Below, one piece after another: positions 1-9,544 of a stretch of DNA of 32,152 nt. The DNA is from Bacteroidota bacterium. Its GTDB lineage: Bacteria; Bacteroidota; Bacteroidia; Sphingobacteriales; Sphingobacteriaceae. The position numbers were made by a program, and so were the translations under genes. The notes beneath the pieces are model-generated. The model was not told the origin of the DNA, did not search any database, and saw only the letters and a list, made by a program, of their open reading frames with translations. The stretch is taken from assembly GCA_013285685.1 (NCBI GenBank), contig JABDHD010000042.1, positions 1-32,152 of the forward strand, written 5' to 3'. The first letter of the stretch is position 1, and each line of letters opens with the position of its first letter.

Positions 1-515
1 GCATTGCCTTCCCGATACCTTTTCAGCGCAATGAGATCAAACGCGTAAAACATTTGGAGAGTTGTGATATTCTCGTGATTGCTCCGCATCGAGTCCAATC
101 TCATTCGGTTTATTAAAAAAGCTTTGGTATAATATTTTATGGAAGACGGCCCATCTCCATTTAACTCGGATAAAGCACCTTCGATCTCAATTTCCGTTGG
201 TTCGTTTGGCATTAACCTCATCAATTGTTTACCTGTTAACAAGGCTTTTTCATAATGCCCTAATTCTCGTTGATAAATTAATTTATCCCAATATGCGCCA
301 AAGTAGTTGCTATCGAGTTCTGTTGCCCTATCGAGAAGAGCGACTGCGTGCTCCAGTCGCATACGTTTGACGCTGTCGTTTCCGCCTAATTTCGACGCCA
401 CTTCGCTTGCCTGGCTCCGTAACCTTTTTGCCTCCGAATCTTGCGTTGCCTTTGGAACGTCATGTCCACAGGAAAAAAAGCAAATGGCTAATAAAATAAA
501 GATCACTGATTTCAC
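1..515 (-). CDS. TPR-like lipoprotein, partial (C-terminus off the left edge)
   Basis: An open frame of about 171 codons starts at a GTG at 515 and leaves the window at base 1 without a stop. The N-terminus (MKSVIFILLAICFFSCGHD) is a clear type II signal peptide with Cys16 as the lipidated residue. The rest is helical and TPR-like: 'ALLDRATELDSNYFGAYWD' followed by 'YEKALLTGKQLMRLMPNEP' has the A/L-xx-A-LxxxP spacing of tetratricopeptide repeats. It is probably an outer-membrane-anchored scaffold, but its partner cannot be told. No ATG lies in frame upstream, so GTG 515 (or GTG 506) must be the start. It has the same strand as the phage cluster but looks like a chromosomal or cargo gene. Function is inferred from fold only. 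Confidence 0.75.
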   Translation of the reverse strand, partial: MKSVIFILLAICFFSCGHDVPKATQDSEAKRLRSQASEVASKLGGNDSVKRMRLEHAVALLDRATELDSNYFGAYWDKLIYQRELGHYEKALLTGKQLMRLMPNEPTEIEIEGALSELNGDGPSSIKYYTKAFLINRMRLDSMRSNHENITTLQMFYAFDLIALKRYREGN

Positions 516-570
516 TAAATTTAGAATTGCATAGTCTAAAGTAAAACAATTTAGGTAAAAATGCTTTAAT

Positions 571-804
571 TTATTCCGTTTCAAAACTATTCAAAGCCCT
601 CCAAATAGTCCGTTCATCTTTATTAAATCTTGTTTCAGCTTCCAGCACTGCCTGATTTTTACTTATGCCGCGTGTTTTTGTTTGTGCCTGGACCCAAAGA
701 TATATTTCGCGGTAGGTAAAAACCTTCGTGGTGATAAAACCCGCTTTGTATAAAGCGGAAAAGACGCCGTCGTCAAACAGCGTGTTGGCAAGTTGGATGT
801 TCAT
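571..804 (-). CDS. Small phage-cluster protein, unknown (77 aa)
   Basis: A 77-aa protein read in the same direction as the tape-measure gene, starting 70 nt after its stop. It is mostly helical, and its end (NKDERTIWRALNSFE) has the look of a short helix-turn-helix. I do not recognise a family. Its position as the last minus-strand gene after the tape measure suggests a small accessory of the phage cluster. Its leader shares the 13-mer AGTTGATTAAGTG (plus-strand reading) with the leader of the 707-aa gene. It could be a regulator or a minor virion protein; neither is shown. Confidence 0.55.
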   Translation of the reverse strand: MNIQLANTLFDDGVFSALYKAGFITTKVFTYREIYLWVQAQTKTRGISKNQAVLEAETRFNKDERTIWRALNSFETE

Positions 805-874
805 GCGGTAAGTTTATTGAGTTGGATTAAGTTGATTAAGTGAGTGGTTAATTCTCCGGGTTTTTTTGTTGGTT

Positions 875-3502
875 TTAAAGATTGACGCGGTTAATCGTTT
901 GGGCCAGTATATTCTGTTGGTTGTTGATATCTTTCACATCAACGTACACCGGCGGAAAGTTGTTGATCATTTGATATGCAATAGAGTTTGCCAGGTTTTT
1001 TTGGTCATGAACGGGTTGATTATAGTAGCGATTGGCATCGCCGCCATCGGTAAAAATACCGCCCACGGCATAACCGCGACCAGGGTTGGTTATGGAGAAA
1101 TCGCGACCGCCAAAGCCGACGTTTATAGCACTCACCAGGTTGCGTGCCCAGGGAACCCTCATCGCTTCGGATACCACGATCCCTTCGCCTGAGCGTAGCC
1201 AGGCATTGGTGTTATCAGTCCGGCTATAGCCGTTAAGTACACCACCTTTACCGTCTGAGTTATAATGTAAGCCGCCCGATGCATAGGCCGGTGGCTTTTG
1301 TGCCGCTATTTTGGCGATTTCGACAGCGGTTTCGGCAATAATTGCTGGTACGACCAAAGGCGAAAGTACACCAGATTGTGCCGTTGCTTTGGTGATGGCC
1401 AACGCTCCATTGATCACCGCCTGCGCTATCGAAGCTTCCTGTTCTTCCTTGAATGCTTTGATTTTTACCTGTGCTTCCTGCTGTTTAAACTTTTGTTCAA
1501 TAGCCAGCTTTTGGGCGGATGTTAAGCTGCTATTGTTCAATTCGGCTTCTTTATCGCGTTCCAAACCCGCTATTTTGGCATCAGCTTCCTGTTTTATACT
1601 TTGACTGATGATGGAAAAAGCCTCTTCGGAAAGCTTCTTTTCTTGCTGCAATTCGAAGTTTTTTAGTTCTTCCGCTGCCTTTTTTGCCTTGTCGTTTTTT
1701 TGTTTTGTAAACTTATCAGCCAGCTCATTTATTTGTTTGTCTTTTTGTTGTTCGATCTCTTTTTGGTCGGCGTCTTCTTTTTTATCCTGTCCTTCCCGGC
1801 CTTTTATTTTCGAAATGGCGTCAGCCGTTTGCCGCTCAAGCGCTTCCTGCTTTTTGCAGTTGATCGCCATCACCTGGTATTCGGCATCCAGTTGCTTTGC
1901 AAGTTCCGAGGTGTCAGCTCGTGGATCCTTGTTACGTGCATCACTTATCTCAGTAGCCAGTTTGTTTACCCTCGCCAGGCTTTCGGCGTCCAGTTTATCA
2001 AACTGCTGATTTTTTTCTTTCTGTTCCTGCTGTAGTTCCGCTATTTGTTTTGCAGCACCTTCATGCATGCCCTTTATTTGCAACTCATGCAGTTCATTGT
2101 TAGCCTGTTCGGCTCTTTCTTTATCCTGGGCGTTGTATTTATTAATAATAGCGGCAATATTTGAATGATGTTCATCCTCTAATTGCGCGCTTACCTTATT
2201 GTACTCTTCCCGGGTTATTTTTTTATCGCTTAATAATTTCTTTAGCCTTTCAAGTTCATCCTGATAATGATCGTTCTCAGCTGCCGTTTCGCTGCCGTAG
2301 GCTTCGTACGTTGTTTGCAGCTGGCGCGTCAATGATTCATTCCGTGTTTTCTCGGCTTCATTGAAGTAGACTTGTTTGTCTTTAAGACTTTTTTCGTTAA
2401 ATTTAATTTGCTGATCATTGGCAGTTTTTAACCCTGTAACTGCTTGGGCGCCACTATTTTTAATATTTTCTGTAATTGTTTTTACTAATGCCCGGTTTTG
2501 CCTGTCTAAAAGCTTCGAATCAGTGGTTAAATCGCTAAATGCCTTTTTTAACGCATCTCTTTCATCTGTTAGTCTGTCTACTGTAACATCACCGGCTGGG
2601 TCGCCAACCGGAATTCCAAATGTACTCGGAGCATTTTCATTGGCTTTTAGAATTTCTTCATGCTCGTTTTGCGCCTTGTCAAGTTCTTTTTGTTTGTTAT
2701 CAAGATCGGTTTTTAGTTTTGCGATTTTTTGCTCGTTTCCTAATTGCCTCTTGTTGTTATCCGCAATCATATCTTCAGCCGCTCTGGCCCTTGAGGTTGC
2801 AACGATTGAATTTGCCAGCTCTTTGTATGAACTAGCCGCTTTACCCGCTAATATAGTCTCCGAACTAAGATTGCCAAAATAACCCGGATATTGACTTTGT
2901 AATTCCTTAATTAACTTTTTGCGATCCATTAATGAAAGGTTGTGGTTTTGGATAGCATTATATAACAATTTAAGATGCACCAACTCCTGTTGTGCGTTTT
3001 GAGTGCCCTGCAGTTTTGCCTGGTTTACTGCGTCCATTACTATTTTATTGTCCTTGAGCGTTTTATTAAGTGCTGTTAATGTAGCATTGCCTTTAAACAA
3101 TTCACCCACCCAGCTAATAATCTGCGGTAAAAAGGTGGTAAGTATTGCCAGGCCGCCGGTTAATGCAGCCTCCAATCCATCAACACTTATTTCCAATATT
3201 TCTATGATGCCGTTCCATGTAGTAAATGAAGTTATCAGATCAGTAACCACGCCTTTAACTTTGTTACCTCCTGAATTTAGGTACTGGTTTTGGGTGTTCA
3301 GTTTATCAACAGAAGTCGTAAGTTTGGATATATCCTTATCAAGTGTGGATATGCTATTTGAAAGCCCGGCTAAAGGATTTGACAAACTGCTTATAGAATT
3401 GCGAAAACTATCAAACGCAGTTTTATATTGATTGATTTGCTGCTGGCCATCAGTGTTAACTTCCACATCGATGGTTATTTTTTTACTTATATCGTCGCTC
3501 AT
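875..3502 (-). CDS. Phage tail tape-measure protein
   Basis: An 875-aa protein with tape-measure architecture. The first ~85 residues resemble the 'ITIDVEVNTDGQQQINQYK' start common in Bacteroidetes tape measures. A hydrophobic stretch lies around residues 85-135. A very long charged coiled coil (about 250-690, rich in E, K, Q and A, with heptads such as IAELQQEQKEKNQQFDKL) comes next, then a second hydrophobic patch (about 690-735) and a Gly-rich domain starting YASGGLHYN near 740 with SGEGIVVSEAMR. That last domain is the usual C-terminal part of Bacteroidetes prophage tape-measure proteins. It would set tail length and be ejected or membrane-inserted during DNA delivery. It is short for a long-tailed siphophage. 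It sits downstream of the two ~700-aa tail proteins but is separated from them by a plus-strand insert. Confidence 0.85.
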   Translation of the reverse strand: MSDDISKKITIDVEVNTDGQQQINQYKTAFDSFRNSISSLSNPLAGLSNSISTLDKDISKLTTSVDKLNTQNQYLNSGGNKVKGVVTDLITSFTTWNGIIEILEISVDGLEAALTGGLAILTTFLPQIISWVGELFKGNATLTALNKTLKDNKIVMDAVNQAKLQGTQNAQQELVHLKLLYNAIQNHNLSLMDRKKLIKELQSQYPGYFGNLSSETILAGKAASSYKELANSIVATSRARAAEDMIADNNKRQLGNEQKIAKLKTDLDNKQKELDKAQNEHEEILKANENAPSTFGIPVGDPAGDVTVDRLTDERDALKKAFSDLTTDSKLLDRQNRALVKTITENIKNSGAQAVTGLKTANDQQIKFNEKSLKDKQVYFNEAEKTRNESLTRQLQTTYEAYGSETAAENDHYQDELERLKKLLSDKKITREEYNKVSAQLEDEHHSNIAAIINKYNAQDKERAEQANNELHELQIKGMHEGAAKQIAELQQEQKEKNQQFDKLDAESLARVNKLATEISDARNKDPRADTSELAKQLDAEYQVMAINCKKQEALERQTADAISKIKGREGQDKKEDADQKEIEQQKDKQINELADKFTKQKNDKAKKAAEELKNFELQQEKKLSEEAFSIISQSIKQEADAKIAGLERDKEAELNNSSLTSAQKLAIEQKFKQQEAQVKIKAFKEEQEASIAQAVINGALAITKATAQSGVLSPLVVPAIIAETAVEIAKIAAQKPPAYASGGLHYNSDGKGGVLNGYSRTDNTNAWLRSGEGIVVSEAMRVPWARNLVSAINVGFGGRDFSITNPGRGYAVGGIFTDGGDANRYYNQPVHDQKNLANSIAYQMINNFPPVYVDVKDINNQQNILAQTINRVNL

Positions 3503-3569
3503 AATTTTTGTTTGCTGTGATGCCTTAGAAAATGTATTATTAAAAAATTAGTTTAGAACCTCAAACGCT

Positions 3570-3764
3570 ATGATTGTATTAAAATCTCAAAAATTTGGAA
3601 ATGCGGAGACCCTTGCGTTGTTCGTTAATAAAAATAATATCAAGAGAGAAGATATTCTGGCCATAACGACATTATCTCATCCGCTTAGCAAACAATATCT
3701 ATATTACTACGCTGATTCAGAAAATGAAGAGATTACAAAAGGCATTTTTGGATGGTCAGATTGA
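3570..3764 (+). CDS. Small protein of unknown function (64 aa)
   Basis: A 64-aa plus-strand ORF, divergent from the tape-measure gene. The composition is protein-like (KNNIKREDILAITTLSHPLS, then a Tyr-rich stretch), with no signal peptide or membrane segment. No stable overlapping gene competes on the other strand. I do not recognise a family. It lies in a 1.7-kb plus-strand island inside the minus-strand phage cluster, so it may be cargo (a 'moron'). Confidence 0.45.
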   Translation: MIVLKSQKFGNAETLALFVNKNNIKREDILAITTLSHPLSKQYLYYYADSENEEITKGIFGWSD

Positions 3765-3984
3765 ATTGTTGGCTAAAATGAAACCCTAAATATTTGGCGT
3801 AACGATTACATAAAACCCGTTACTACAAATATACGGAATTATGTTTAATATGCCAAATGGAATAATATTTTATTTCCTGAAGTGATTACTCAGGCCGAAA
3901 TAAATTGCTAATTTTTTTGCATTTTCGGAATATATTTTCGAGTTTCCCCGAATGAGTATTCTCAAATCGCTAACTTATCACTAT

Positions 3985-4650
3985 ATGAAACCTAATGCAG
4001 TTTTCTCTTTAACTTTATTATCCATTATTTTTTGCGGATGCCAGAATTCCGACAGTTCAAAGGCAAGTACAACTGACACAACCATTAGCCGGGTAAGCAA
4101 ACCTGCCACTACCGCCGTCGATAACCGGCCCAAGGATGAACTGTATTTTTTGAACCGCATTAAGGCGGAATCTGACAATGATGTTACTTCAAATGCCATT
4201 AAGAAAGATATCCATATAACAGCCTTTAATAAATATGCAGCCGATAGCTTAAATAAGATATATGACTGGGAAATGATAGTAACAGAAATTAATGATAATC
4301 AACTTGAGGCAAGTAGCTTGGCCAAGGCTCTTTTTGATCTGGATAATAATCCTATATATAACTTACAACTTGTTTCGCCTATAAAAATTGATAAAACGGT
4401 CGATACTATCGCTATTGATAACCGCGTTGATTTCACCTATACGGTGCCCAAAAACCCAAAGGGAGATACACTTAGGAAACAGTTAACACTTATAAAAACC
4501 CTGAGTAAAGGTGATACGGTTATCGTTTCTGGTGCATTAACTCATATTGACAATGGTGGAAAAGTTAATTTTGCTTCATTTTATGATCAATATCTGCCAT
4601 GGAACGTTGACCTCTTGCTTAAGAGCATTCGTAAAAAATCAGCTAAATAG
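3985..4650 (+). CDS. Lipoprotein of unknown function (cargo gene in phage cluster)
   Basis: A 221-aa lipoprotein counted from the ATG at 3985; an in-frame ATG at 3952 would add 11 residues ahead of the signal peptide and is less likely. Signal: MKPNAVFSLTLLSIIFCGCQ, with the lipobox at residues 16-19. A Ser/Thr/Asp-rich linker follows, then a soluble domain with alternating beta-like and charged segments (for example DTIAIDNRVDFTYTVPKNP). No known domain is recognised. It faces opposite to the flanking phage genes and sits between the 704-aa tail gene and the tape measure, as expected of a lysogenic-conversion cargo gene. A role at the cell surface is inference. Confidence 0.7.
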   Translation: MKPNAVFSLTLLSIIFCGCQNSDSSKASTTDTTISRVSKPATTAVDNRPKDELYFLNRIKAESDNDVTSNAIKKDIHITAFNKYAADSLNKIYDWEMIVTEINDNQLEASSLAKALFDLDNNPIYNLQLVSPIKIDKTVDTIAIDNRVDFTYTVPKNPKGDTLRKQLTLIKTLSKGDTVIVSGALTHIDNGGKVNFASFYDQYLPWNVDLLLKSIRKKSAK

Positions 4651-4941
4651 GTGTTCATTAACTTAACGCCACCAACCCAACCTTAGCAGGCTGTACATTT
4701 CGTTGTTGTGATAGTAGCAACTGTCTCGCCGGGTGTATACAGAAGCAGCCCGTCTGTTCTTGTGCTGCTAAGAGTATTTTTTTACTGCCAATGTTGTCCG
4801 ACGTAAAGAACTAGCTATGATATAAATGGCATATGCCTTACCCACGACCAAGGGCGGTCTATTGACCGTTATATCCAATTAGTCAAAGGTAGACGATTGG
4901 TGAGAGACGCTAACCGTATATTATTCGAATGCCCGTGGCCT
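4651..4941. other. Gap with no recognised gene
   Basis: About 290 nt after the lipoprotein and before the possible 74-aa minus-strand ORF. No convincing ORF, tRNA or strong terminator was seen. A short GGTC-TATT-GACC hairpin lies near 4855-4867. It may be decayed phage sequence left by insertion of the plus-strand island. Confidence 0.3.
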
Positions 4942-5166
4942 TTAGCCTGGTAAAAGCAAAAAACGAGGATCAGCCCTAAATTTGACGATGATAAAGTGTT
5001 CAGGCTCTCTCTGATAAATAACACCTGCTGATGATGCCGCCACCCCTGAAACTGTATTTTCCCAGGCCGCGATAGCCTGAGTGAAAAAGTATGACAGTAA
5101 CGGTTTTACGCTATATCGGGAGACGCACCCGATTGAACCAGACAGCTCAAAGTCGCAAAGGGACAA
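4942..5166 (-). CDS. Possible small phage protein (74 aa)
   Basis: A 74-aa frame starting 12 nt after the stop of the 704-aa tail gene on the same strand, which suggests translational coupling. It starts MSLCDFELSGSIGC and ends VKFRADPRFLLLPG; there is no signal peptide or clear domain. Small Cys-containing ORFs are common between tail genes in Bacteroidetes phages, but this one is not recognised. It may be a remnant cut short by the neighbouring plus-strand island. Confidence 0.35.
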   Translation of the reverse strand: MSLCDFELSGSIGCVSRYSVKPLLSYFFTQAIAAWENTVSGVAASSAGVIYQREPEHFIIVKFRADPRFLLLPG

Positions 5167-5178
5167 GGATATTTGAAC

Positions 5179-7293
5179 TTATCCTAATTTTACCAGTTCA
5201 ACTTTCACAGGCTGACCCTTCCGCCAGGAATCAATTTTATTGATATAATAGTAAGCATTATCCTGTTGAAGATAAACGGGTATCAACAGGTCGAGCTCCA
5301 GGATGTCGCGCGGCGTTAGCATGATGTAACGAATTACTTTTTTGGTTTGCGTAAGGATTTTCTCCAATTCGGGATAATACTTTAACCGAAGGTCGTTAAA
5401 CATCAGGCTGGCCTGACCATAACTGCCGGCGAGTATTTGGGCATCAGGTTTGTAGAAATATGGTGTACTGATAATGTCATTTACCACGCGGGTGTTTCCA
5501 TTGCCATCAGTGAACGTAACTACCCGGTTATTGAGGGGAAGTTTTTGATCGATCAGGATCCGTGGATTTACGCTTAAGCTAAAGTTGTTGTCGCCGCTGG
5601 TAATGTCGATCATGTTTATTTGCGCAACCGTACCGCCGATATATGGCCTGTTAAACGTTGGCCCAAAAGGGCTGTTGAAAAGCGTCGCATTGGCGGGCAA
5701 AGTTTGGTCGCCGATCCTTATTTGCGACCAGCCATACTTCAGCGGTAATATATTTTCGTCTGTTTGATATTGCATATAATTTACCTGGGCGTAGTTTCCC
5801 AGCTGAAAAGTTACTTGCTTACCCTGGTTAAGACATTTGCGGGTCCAATCCTTCGCAACAGGGATATTATTTACAATGTCTCGGAATGAGTTGAATGAAA
5901 TAGTTTTGCTTGCGTTGTCTGTTTGACAAATGACGCCAAATCGTTGCAAGGTGTCCTTGAGCAGGTCTTTTTGGCTGATGTCAGGAAATATGCGCTCACA
6001 TTGCACCGTTTGGCCATATTGCACTGTTTGATTCTGGCTTTTTATGATCAATGTAGCGCCAGGATAAATACGCGCGAAACTGGGATTATACCCGTGCCAG
6101 ATGTAGCCAACGTACACGCCTCCATTTTTTGGCAAAGTGGTTTGAAAAGAAATGACCGTCGTGTAAAGGTCGATGCTTCCGAGAATATTGGATCCATCGG
6201 TGCCGGGAACGCGTGTCCAACCATCTGGATCAGAGCCCGGCGGATTACCTGCTTTTTTTTCACCATGGCCACCAAAAGAAAAATCGTAATAGTTTAAAAC
6301 CGTATCCTGCGTAGACGGATAGCTGGGATCGCGGTAATAGATATACGCGGAAAGGTAGGTTGGATTATTGTCGGATGAGATTCGTCCGTATAAATAAACA
6401 TGAGGAAAGGTGACCGTGATGGTTACAGCATTAATATCATTGGCAGTAAACAAAACATTGTCCGGAAACTGGTGCGACAGGTCAGAAATAACAGTATCCC
6501 AGGTAAATAAACCACTTGGGTTATGCGAATTTGGGTGGTTCAAAGAGAGTGGTATTTCCATGGCGGCGTTTAAACCTTTATCGTCAATTTGGTTTTGATA
6601 GTCGGCGCCGTGTTCAAAGCTTCCATTTGAAAATTGAGCGATCATCAATGGATAGAGCGGATCGCCGAGCAATGATCCCGTTGCCTGGTACCCGGAAGAC
6701 TGAAGCAGGAGTTCAATGGCTGTTTTGATGAAAAACCCCGGGCGCAAATTATTTACGTCGATCGGGTCAGCAAAATTATCGCTGAAGTTACCGTAGTCAA
6801 TAACCGGGTATATCCAGCCATCGGTTTTGGTTTGAGAATCTGCTGCATTATCCAGGTTCCAAAGGTGATCATATGGTTTCCAAACCAGGTTTTGGCCGTA
6901 ATTGCTCCAAACACTGGTACTATCGCCCATATCATATAATTTCCCGTCTATTGCGTCAAAAAAATCGACATTGCCCGAAAGAATAGTGATGCTTGCGGTA
7001 TCCTGATCTATACCGTTCAGTTCGCCAATGCCATACGGAACAATTTCCAAACCATCCTGGATAATTTTTGCCTGGTATTGCTGATAGGGAAGGTTCGTCG
7101 CAAAAGCTACATCGTCCGGAAATCCAAGTATCTGCCGATTGAGCTGAGTTAGGGGTAATTTAAACTGGTTACTGGTGTTTCCCTGCTGATTTTGAACTTC
7201 CGCAAGGTTGTTGATCTGGAAGGTTAAAGCAATCGGGCTGTCGTCGCTCAAATCAACAAGCTGGTCGTTAAGGTATAGTTGGAGTTGGTCCAT
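5179..7293 (-). CDS. Phage tail/baseplate-type structural protein (704 aa)
   Basis: A 704-aa protein whose start (LQLYLNDQLVDLSDDSPIAL) and following 'NQFKLPLTQLNRQILGFPDD' match a family of large hypothetical proteins in Bacteroidetes prophages, usually next to the tape-measure gene. It has no signal peptide and is rich in beta-strand, Asn and Tyr. The C-terminal part (residues ~460-704) looks like a tail-hub-like domain, e.g. 'RFGVICQTDNASKTISFNSF' resembles baseplate hub segments. It would sit at the tail tip or baseplate. It is 62 nt from the 707-aa gene on the same strand, so the two are probably co-transcribed. The family assignment rests on remembered sequence style, not on a search. 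Confidence 0.7.
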   Translation of the reverse strand: MDQLQLYLNDQLVDLSDDSPIALTFQINNLAEVQNQQGNTSNQFKLPLTQLNRQILGFPDDVAFATNLPYQQYQAKIIQDGLEIVPYGIGELNGIDQDTASITILSGNVDFFDAIDGKLYDMGDSTSVWSNYGQNLVWKPYDHLWNLDNAADSQTKTDGWIYPVIDYGNFSDNFADPIDVNNLRPGFFIKTAIELLLQSSGYQATGSLLGDPLYPLMIAQFSNGSFEHGADYQNQIDDKGLNAAMEIPLSLNHPNSHNPSGLFTWDTVISDLSHQFPDNVLFTANDINAVTITVTFPHVYLYGRISSDNNPTYLSAYIYYRDPSYPSTQDTVLNYYDFSFGGHGEKKAGNPPGSDPDGWTRVPGTDGSNILGSIDLYTTVISFQTTLPKNGGVYVGYIWHGYNPSFARIYPGATLIIKSQNQTVQYGQTVQCERIFPDISQKDLLKDTLQRFGVICQTDNASKTISFNSFRDIVNNIPVAKDWTRKCLNQGKQVTFQLGNYAQVNYMQYQTDENILPLKYGWSQIRIGDQTLPANATLFNSPFGPTFNRPYIGGTVAQINMIDITSGDNNFSLSVNPRILIDQKLPLNNRVVTFTDGNGNTRVVNDIISTPYFYKPDAQILAGSYGQASLMFNDLRLKYYPELEKILTQTKKVIRYIMLTPRDILELDLLIPVYLQQDNAYYYINKIDSWRKGQPVKVELVKLG

Positions 7294-7355
7294 TGTTGGT
7301 GAGATTGGATAAAGTAATATCCTGATCGGAAGCCGTACTTTCCGACCGGTATGGG

Positions 7356-9479
7356 TTACTGCGTTTGGATATTAATTGAAGGCATGTTAAACATTACGCT
7401 GAACGGCGCTTGCCCATTCAACGTTTCGTATTCGCTGAAGGTAGCTGTGTTTAATACCACGGTTTGCCATTTAACCGGGTTTTTGTTAACCAGCATTTGC
7501 ACTTTGGGGGAATACTTTATGGATTGAAGGCCCTTAATATCGGCAACGGACAGGTCTTCAGCCATTACTTTCATCTTTTGACCGGCACTTTTACTGATCA
7601 CCTCCTCTATGCCATCCTGGTTTGCCCAATCGAAAACGTAATTTTTGATGATGATCGCATTTTGAACATCGAGCGATACTTCCTGGTTATAAACAAACCT
7701 GTAGTAATTCCAGCAGCCGGTCAAGCCGATCCAGCGGAGATATACAGATTGCTCATCAACTGCATCATCAATTCTTATGGTTTGCGTTTGGGTCACCTGA
7801 TGCGGATTGCCGTCGCTGTCGTTATACATCAGGGCAAGGTTAAAATAAAAAACATCGCTGTCAAAGGATTGATCGATCAGCAAACGGTTGAGGCCCAGTT
7901 GTGCCGGGATGGGCGTGCTGAACGACGACTGGCTGGCAATAATAAATTTGCTGCCGTCCTGGTTTAACAGCCACGAGCCATCTTCGTTCAGCAGATAGCT
8001 GTTTTGAGAGCCACCTGCGACGGGATTTCTGTTTATATCGAGTAATGTCATTTGGCAATACAACTGTAGCCCAACCAGGTCCTCACTATAAATAAAGCCA
8101 ATATCGAAAGGGCAACCGTTTGAGAAAGCCGGCTCCGCAAAATCCGTTACCCATTTGGCCAATTGACTGCTATCAGTAACCGACTGAAAAGGCACGTAGG
8201 CAGCCAGGTTGCCGCCGTATGCGTCGCCAAGCTGTTTTGCGGCATACAATACATAGTAAGGGTCGGTAATCGGGATATAAGTTAATGTTTGGGTTCCGGT
8301 TAGCTTACCGTCCCAATATTCGGCATAGGCAATTTGATAGCTTGCACTGAGATTGCTATCGCGATAATTTGCCCGGGTAAAGTTGCTTTCGTCCCGTGCC
8401 CTTAGGAGGCTTTGCAAAAAATTGCTGATATCTGCTTTTATATGCCCTGTACTGTCGGGCCGGTTTGTTGAGATAATTGTATTTGGCAGCCCGCCGATCG
8501 GGTCCTGGTAAGTGATCTGCGTGCGTACCTGGTAGTATGGCCTCAGCAAATTGATATTGATAAAACCGGTTGCATTTGCGATGTAAGGCGTGTTGATTAC
8601 GAGAGCGCCATTGAGCTGTACTGAATTTGCGGTGAACACCCCTACATAAGACCCGGCATTGATGTAAACATTTACAGGCATAATGTTAGTTAATACAACA
8701 TTTAATGCTGCGGCATTTTGAATAGCCGCAGCATTTGCCGCAATGGCCTTTAAAATGGCTGTTGTATCGCAGTTTACCGCTACGGCGGCGTTTCCGCTTA
8801 GCGTATCAAGTGTTACAGCTGTAACTTCAAAATCCTTCCGCTGGTATGTAAAAACAATAGGGTTAAAAGCTGCGTTCCAGCGGGAAACGTTACCGCCCGT
8901 AAGGGTAACGGAGGGATCGCTTACCAGCAGGTTAGTAATGATTGGAACGGTTATGGCATTGTACTCAATACAGCCATTTGCATCGGTAACATAAACGTTT
9001 TTAAGACCGCCGGTAAGGCCTGTGAAGGTAGGGGAGGATTGGAAGGTAACGTTATCAAGGCTGTATTGAATGGGGCCGTAACTTGAGCTCGCTGCCACGG
9101 TTATTTGCCCGTCGGCCGCACCGGGAGCGGATTCTGGCTGATTAACAGTGATAAAGTTTATCGCGAGGTCGCAAATGTTTACCGGCGGAGGTGGGGGAGG
9201 AACATCGCTGATGCCGGTTATGTTCCAGGAACTGTAGTAATAATTCAATTGGTCGGAATTGCTGATGCGACCGGTGTAAATTGGTGCGCTCTGACCTGAG
9301 ATCGTTGCGCTGCCGTTCACGACGGAGCCGTTAATATTCTGAATGTACGTTACTACTACGTTGTTACCATTTGCTGGCTGCAAGGTGGTGGCGTCGTAGA
9401 GGGCGATGAATATTTGTCCGTCCCGTTCGGTGCCGGTCAGGTAGGTGTGTGAATAATCAATTTCTGCAATAAGTGACAT
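7356..9479 (-). CDS. Large phage structural protein with SprB-like repeat (707 aa)
   Basis: A 707-aa secretion-signal-free protein. Residues ~1-92 form a beta-rich N-terminal domain. A hexaproline linker lies at 94-99. A SprB-type repeat occupies ~104-180 (GQITVAASSSYGPIQYSLDN then 'GLTGGLKNVYVTDANGC'), as in Bacteroidetes gliding adhesins. A domain from ~270 to 707 has the features of a Bacteroidetes prophage tail protein, including YLRWIGLTGCWNYYRF and a C-terminal 'TATFSEYETLNGQAPFSVMF'. It is likely a tail fibre or baseplate component that contacts the host surface. The SprB-like part could be a binding module. Its partner is probably the 704-aa protein encoded immediately after it. Confidence 0.7.
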   Translation of the reverse strand: MSLIAEIDYSHTYLTGTERDGQIFIALYDATTLQPANGNNVVVTYIQNINGSVVNGSATISGQSAPIYTGRISNSDQLNYYYSSWNITGISDVPPPPPPVNICDLAINFITVNQPESAPGAADGQITVAASSSYGPIQYSLDNVTFQSSPTFTGLTGGLKNVYVTDANGCIEYNAITVPIITNLLVSDPSVTLTGGNVSRWNAAFNPIVFTYQRKDFEVTAVTLDTLSGNAAVAVNCDTTAILKAIAANAAAIQNAAALNVVLTNIMPVNVYINAGSYVGVFTANSVQLNGALVINTPYIANATGFININLLRPYYQVRTQITYQDPIGGLPNTIISTNRPDSTGHIKADISNFLQSLLRARDESNFTRANYRDSNLSASYQIAYAEYWDGKLTGTQTLTYIPITDPYYVLYAAKQLGDAYGGNLAAYVPFQSVTDSSQLAKWVTDFAEPAFSNGCPFDIGFIYSEDLVGLQLYCQMTLLDINRNPVAGGSQNSYLLNEDGSWLLNQDGSKFIIASQSSFSTPIPAQLGLNRLLIDQSFDSDVFYFNLALMYNDSDGNPHQVTQTQTIRIDDAVDEQSVYLRWIGLTGCWNYYRFVYNQEVSLDVQNAIIIKNYVFDWANQDGIEEVISKSAGQKMKVMAEDLSVADIKGLQSIKYSPKVQMLVNKNPVKWQTVVLNTATFSEYETLNGQAPFSVMFNMPSINIQTQ

Positions 9480-9544
9480 TTTGGGTATAGTTGATTAAGT
9501 GTATCGTTGGAATGAGTTGAATGACCTGGTTAGAATTTAGCAAA

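Noticed and set aside
2418..2882. 154-aa plus-strand ORF
   Set aside because: Antisense shadow of the tape-measure coding strand; Ser/Phe-rich composition typical of reversed coiled-coil sequence.
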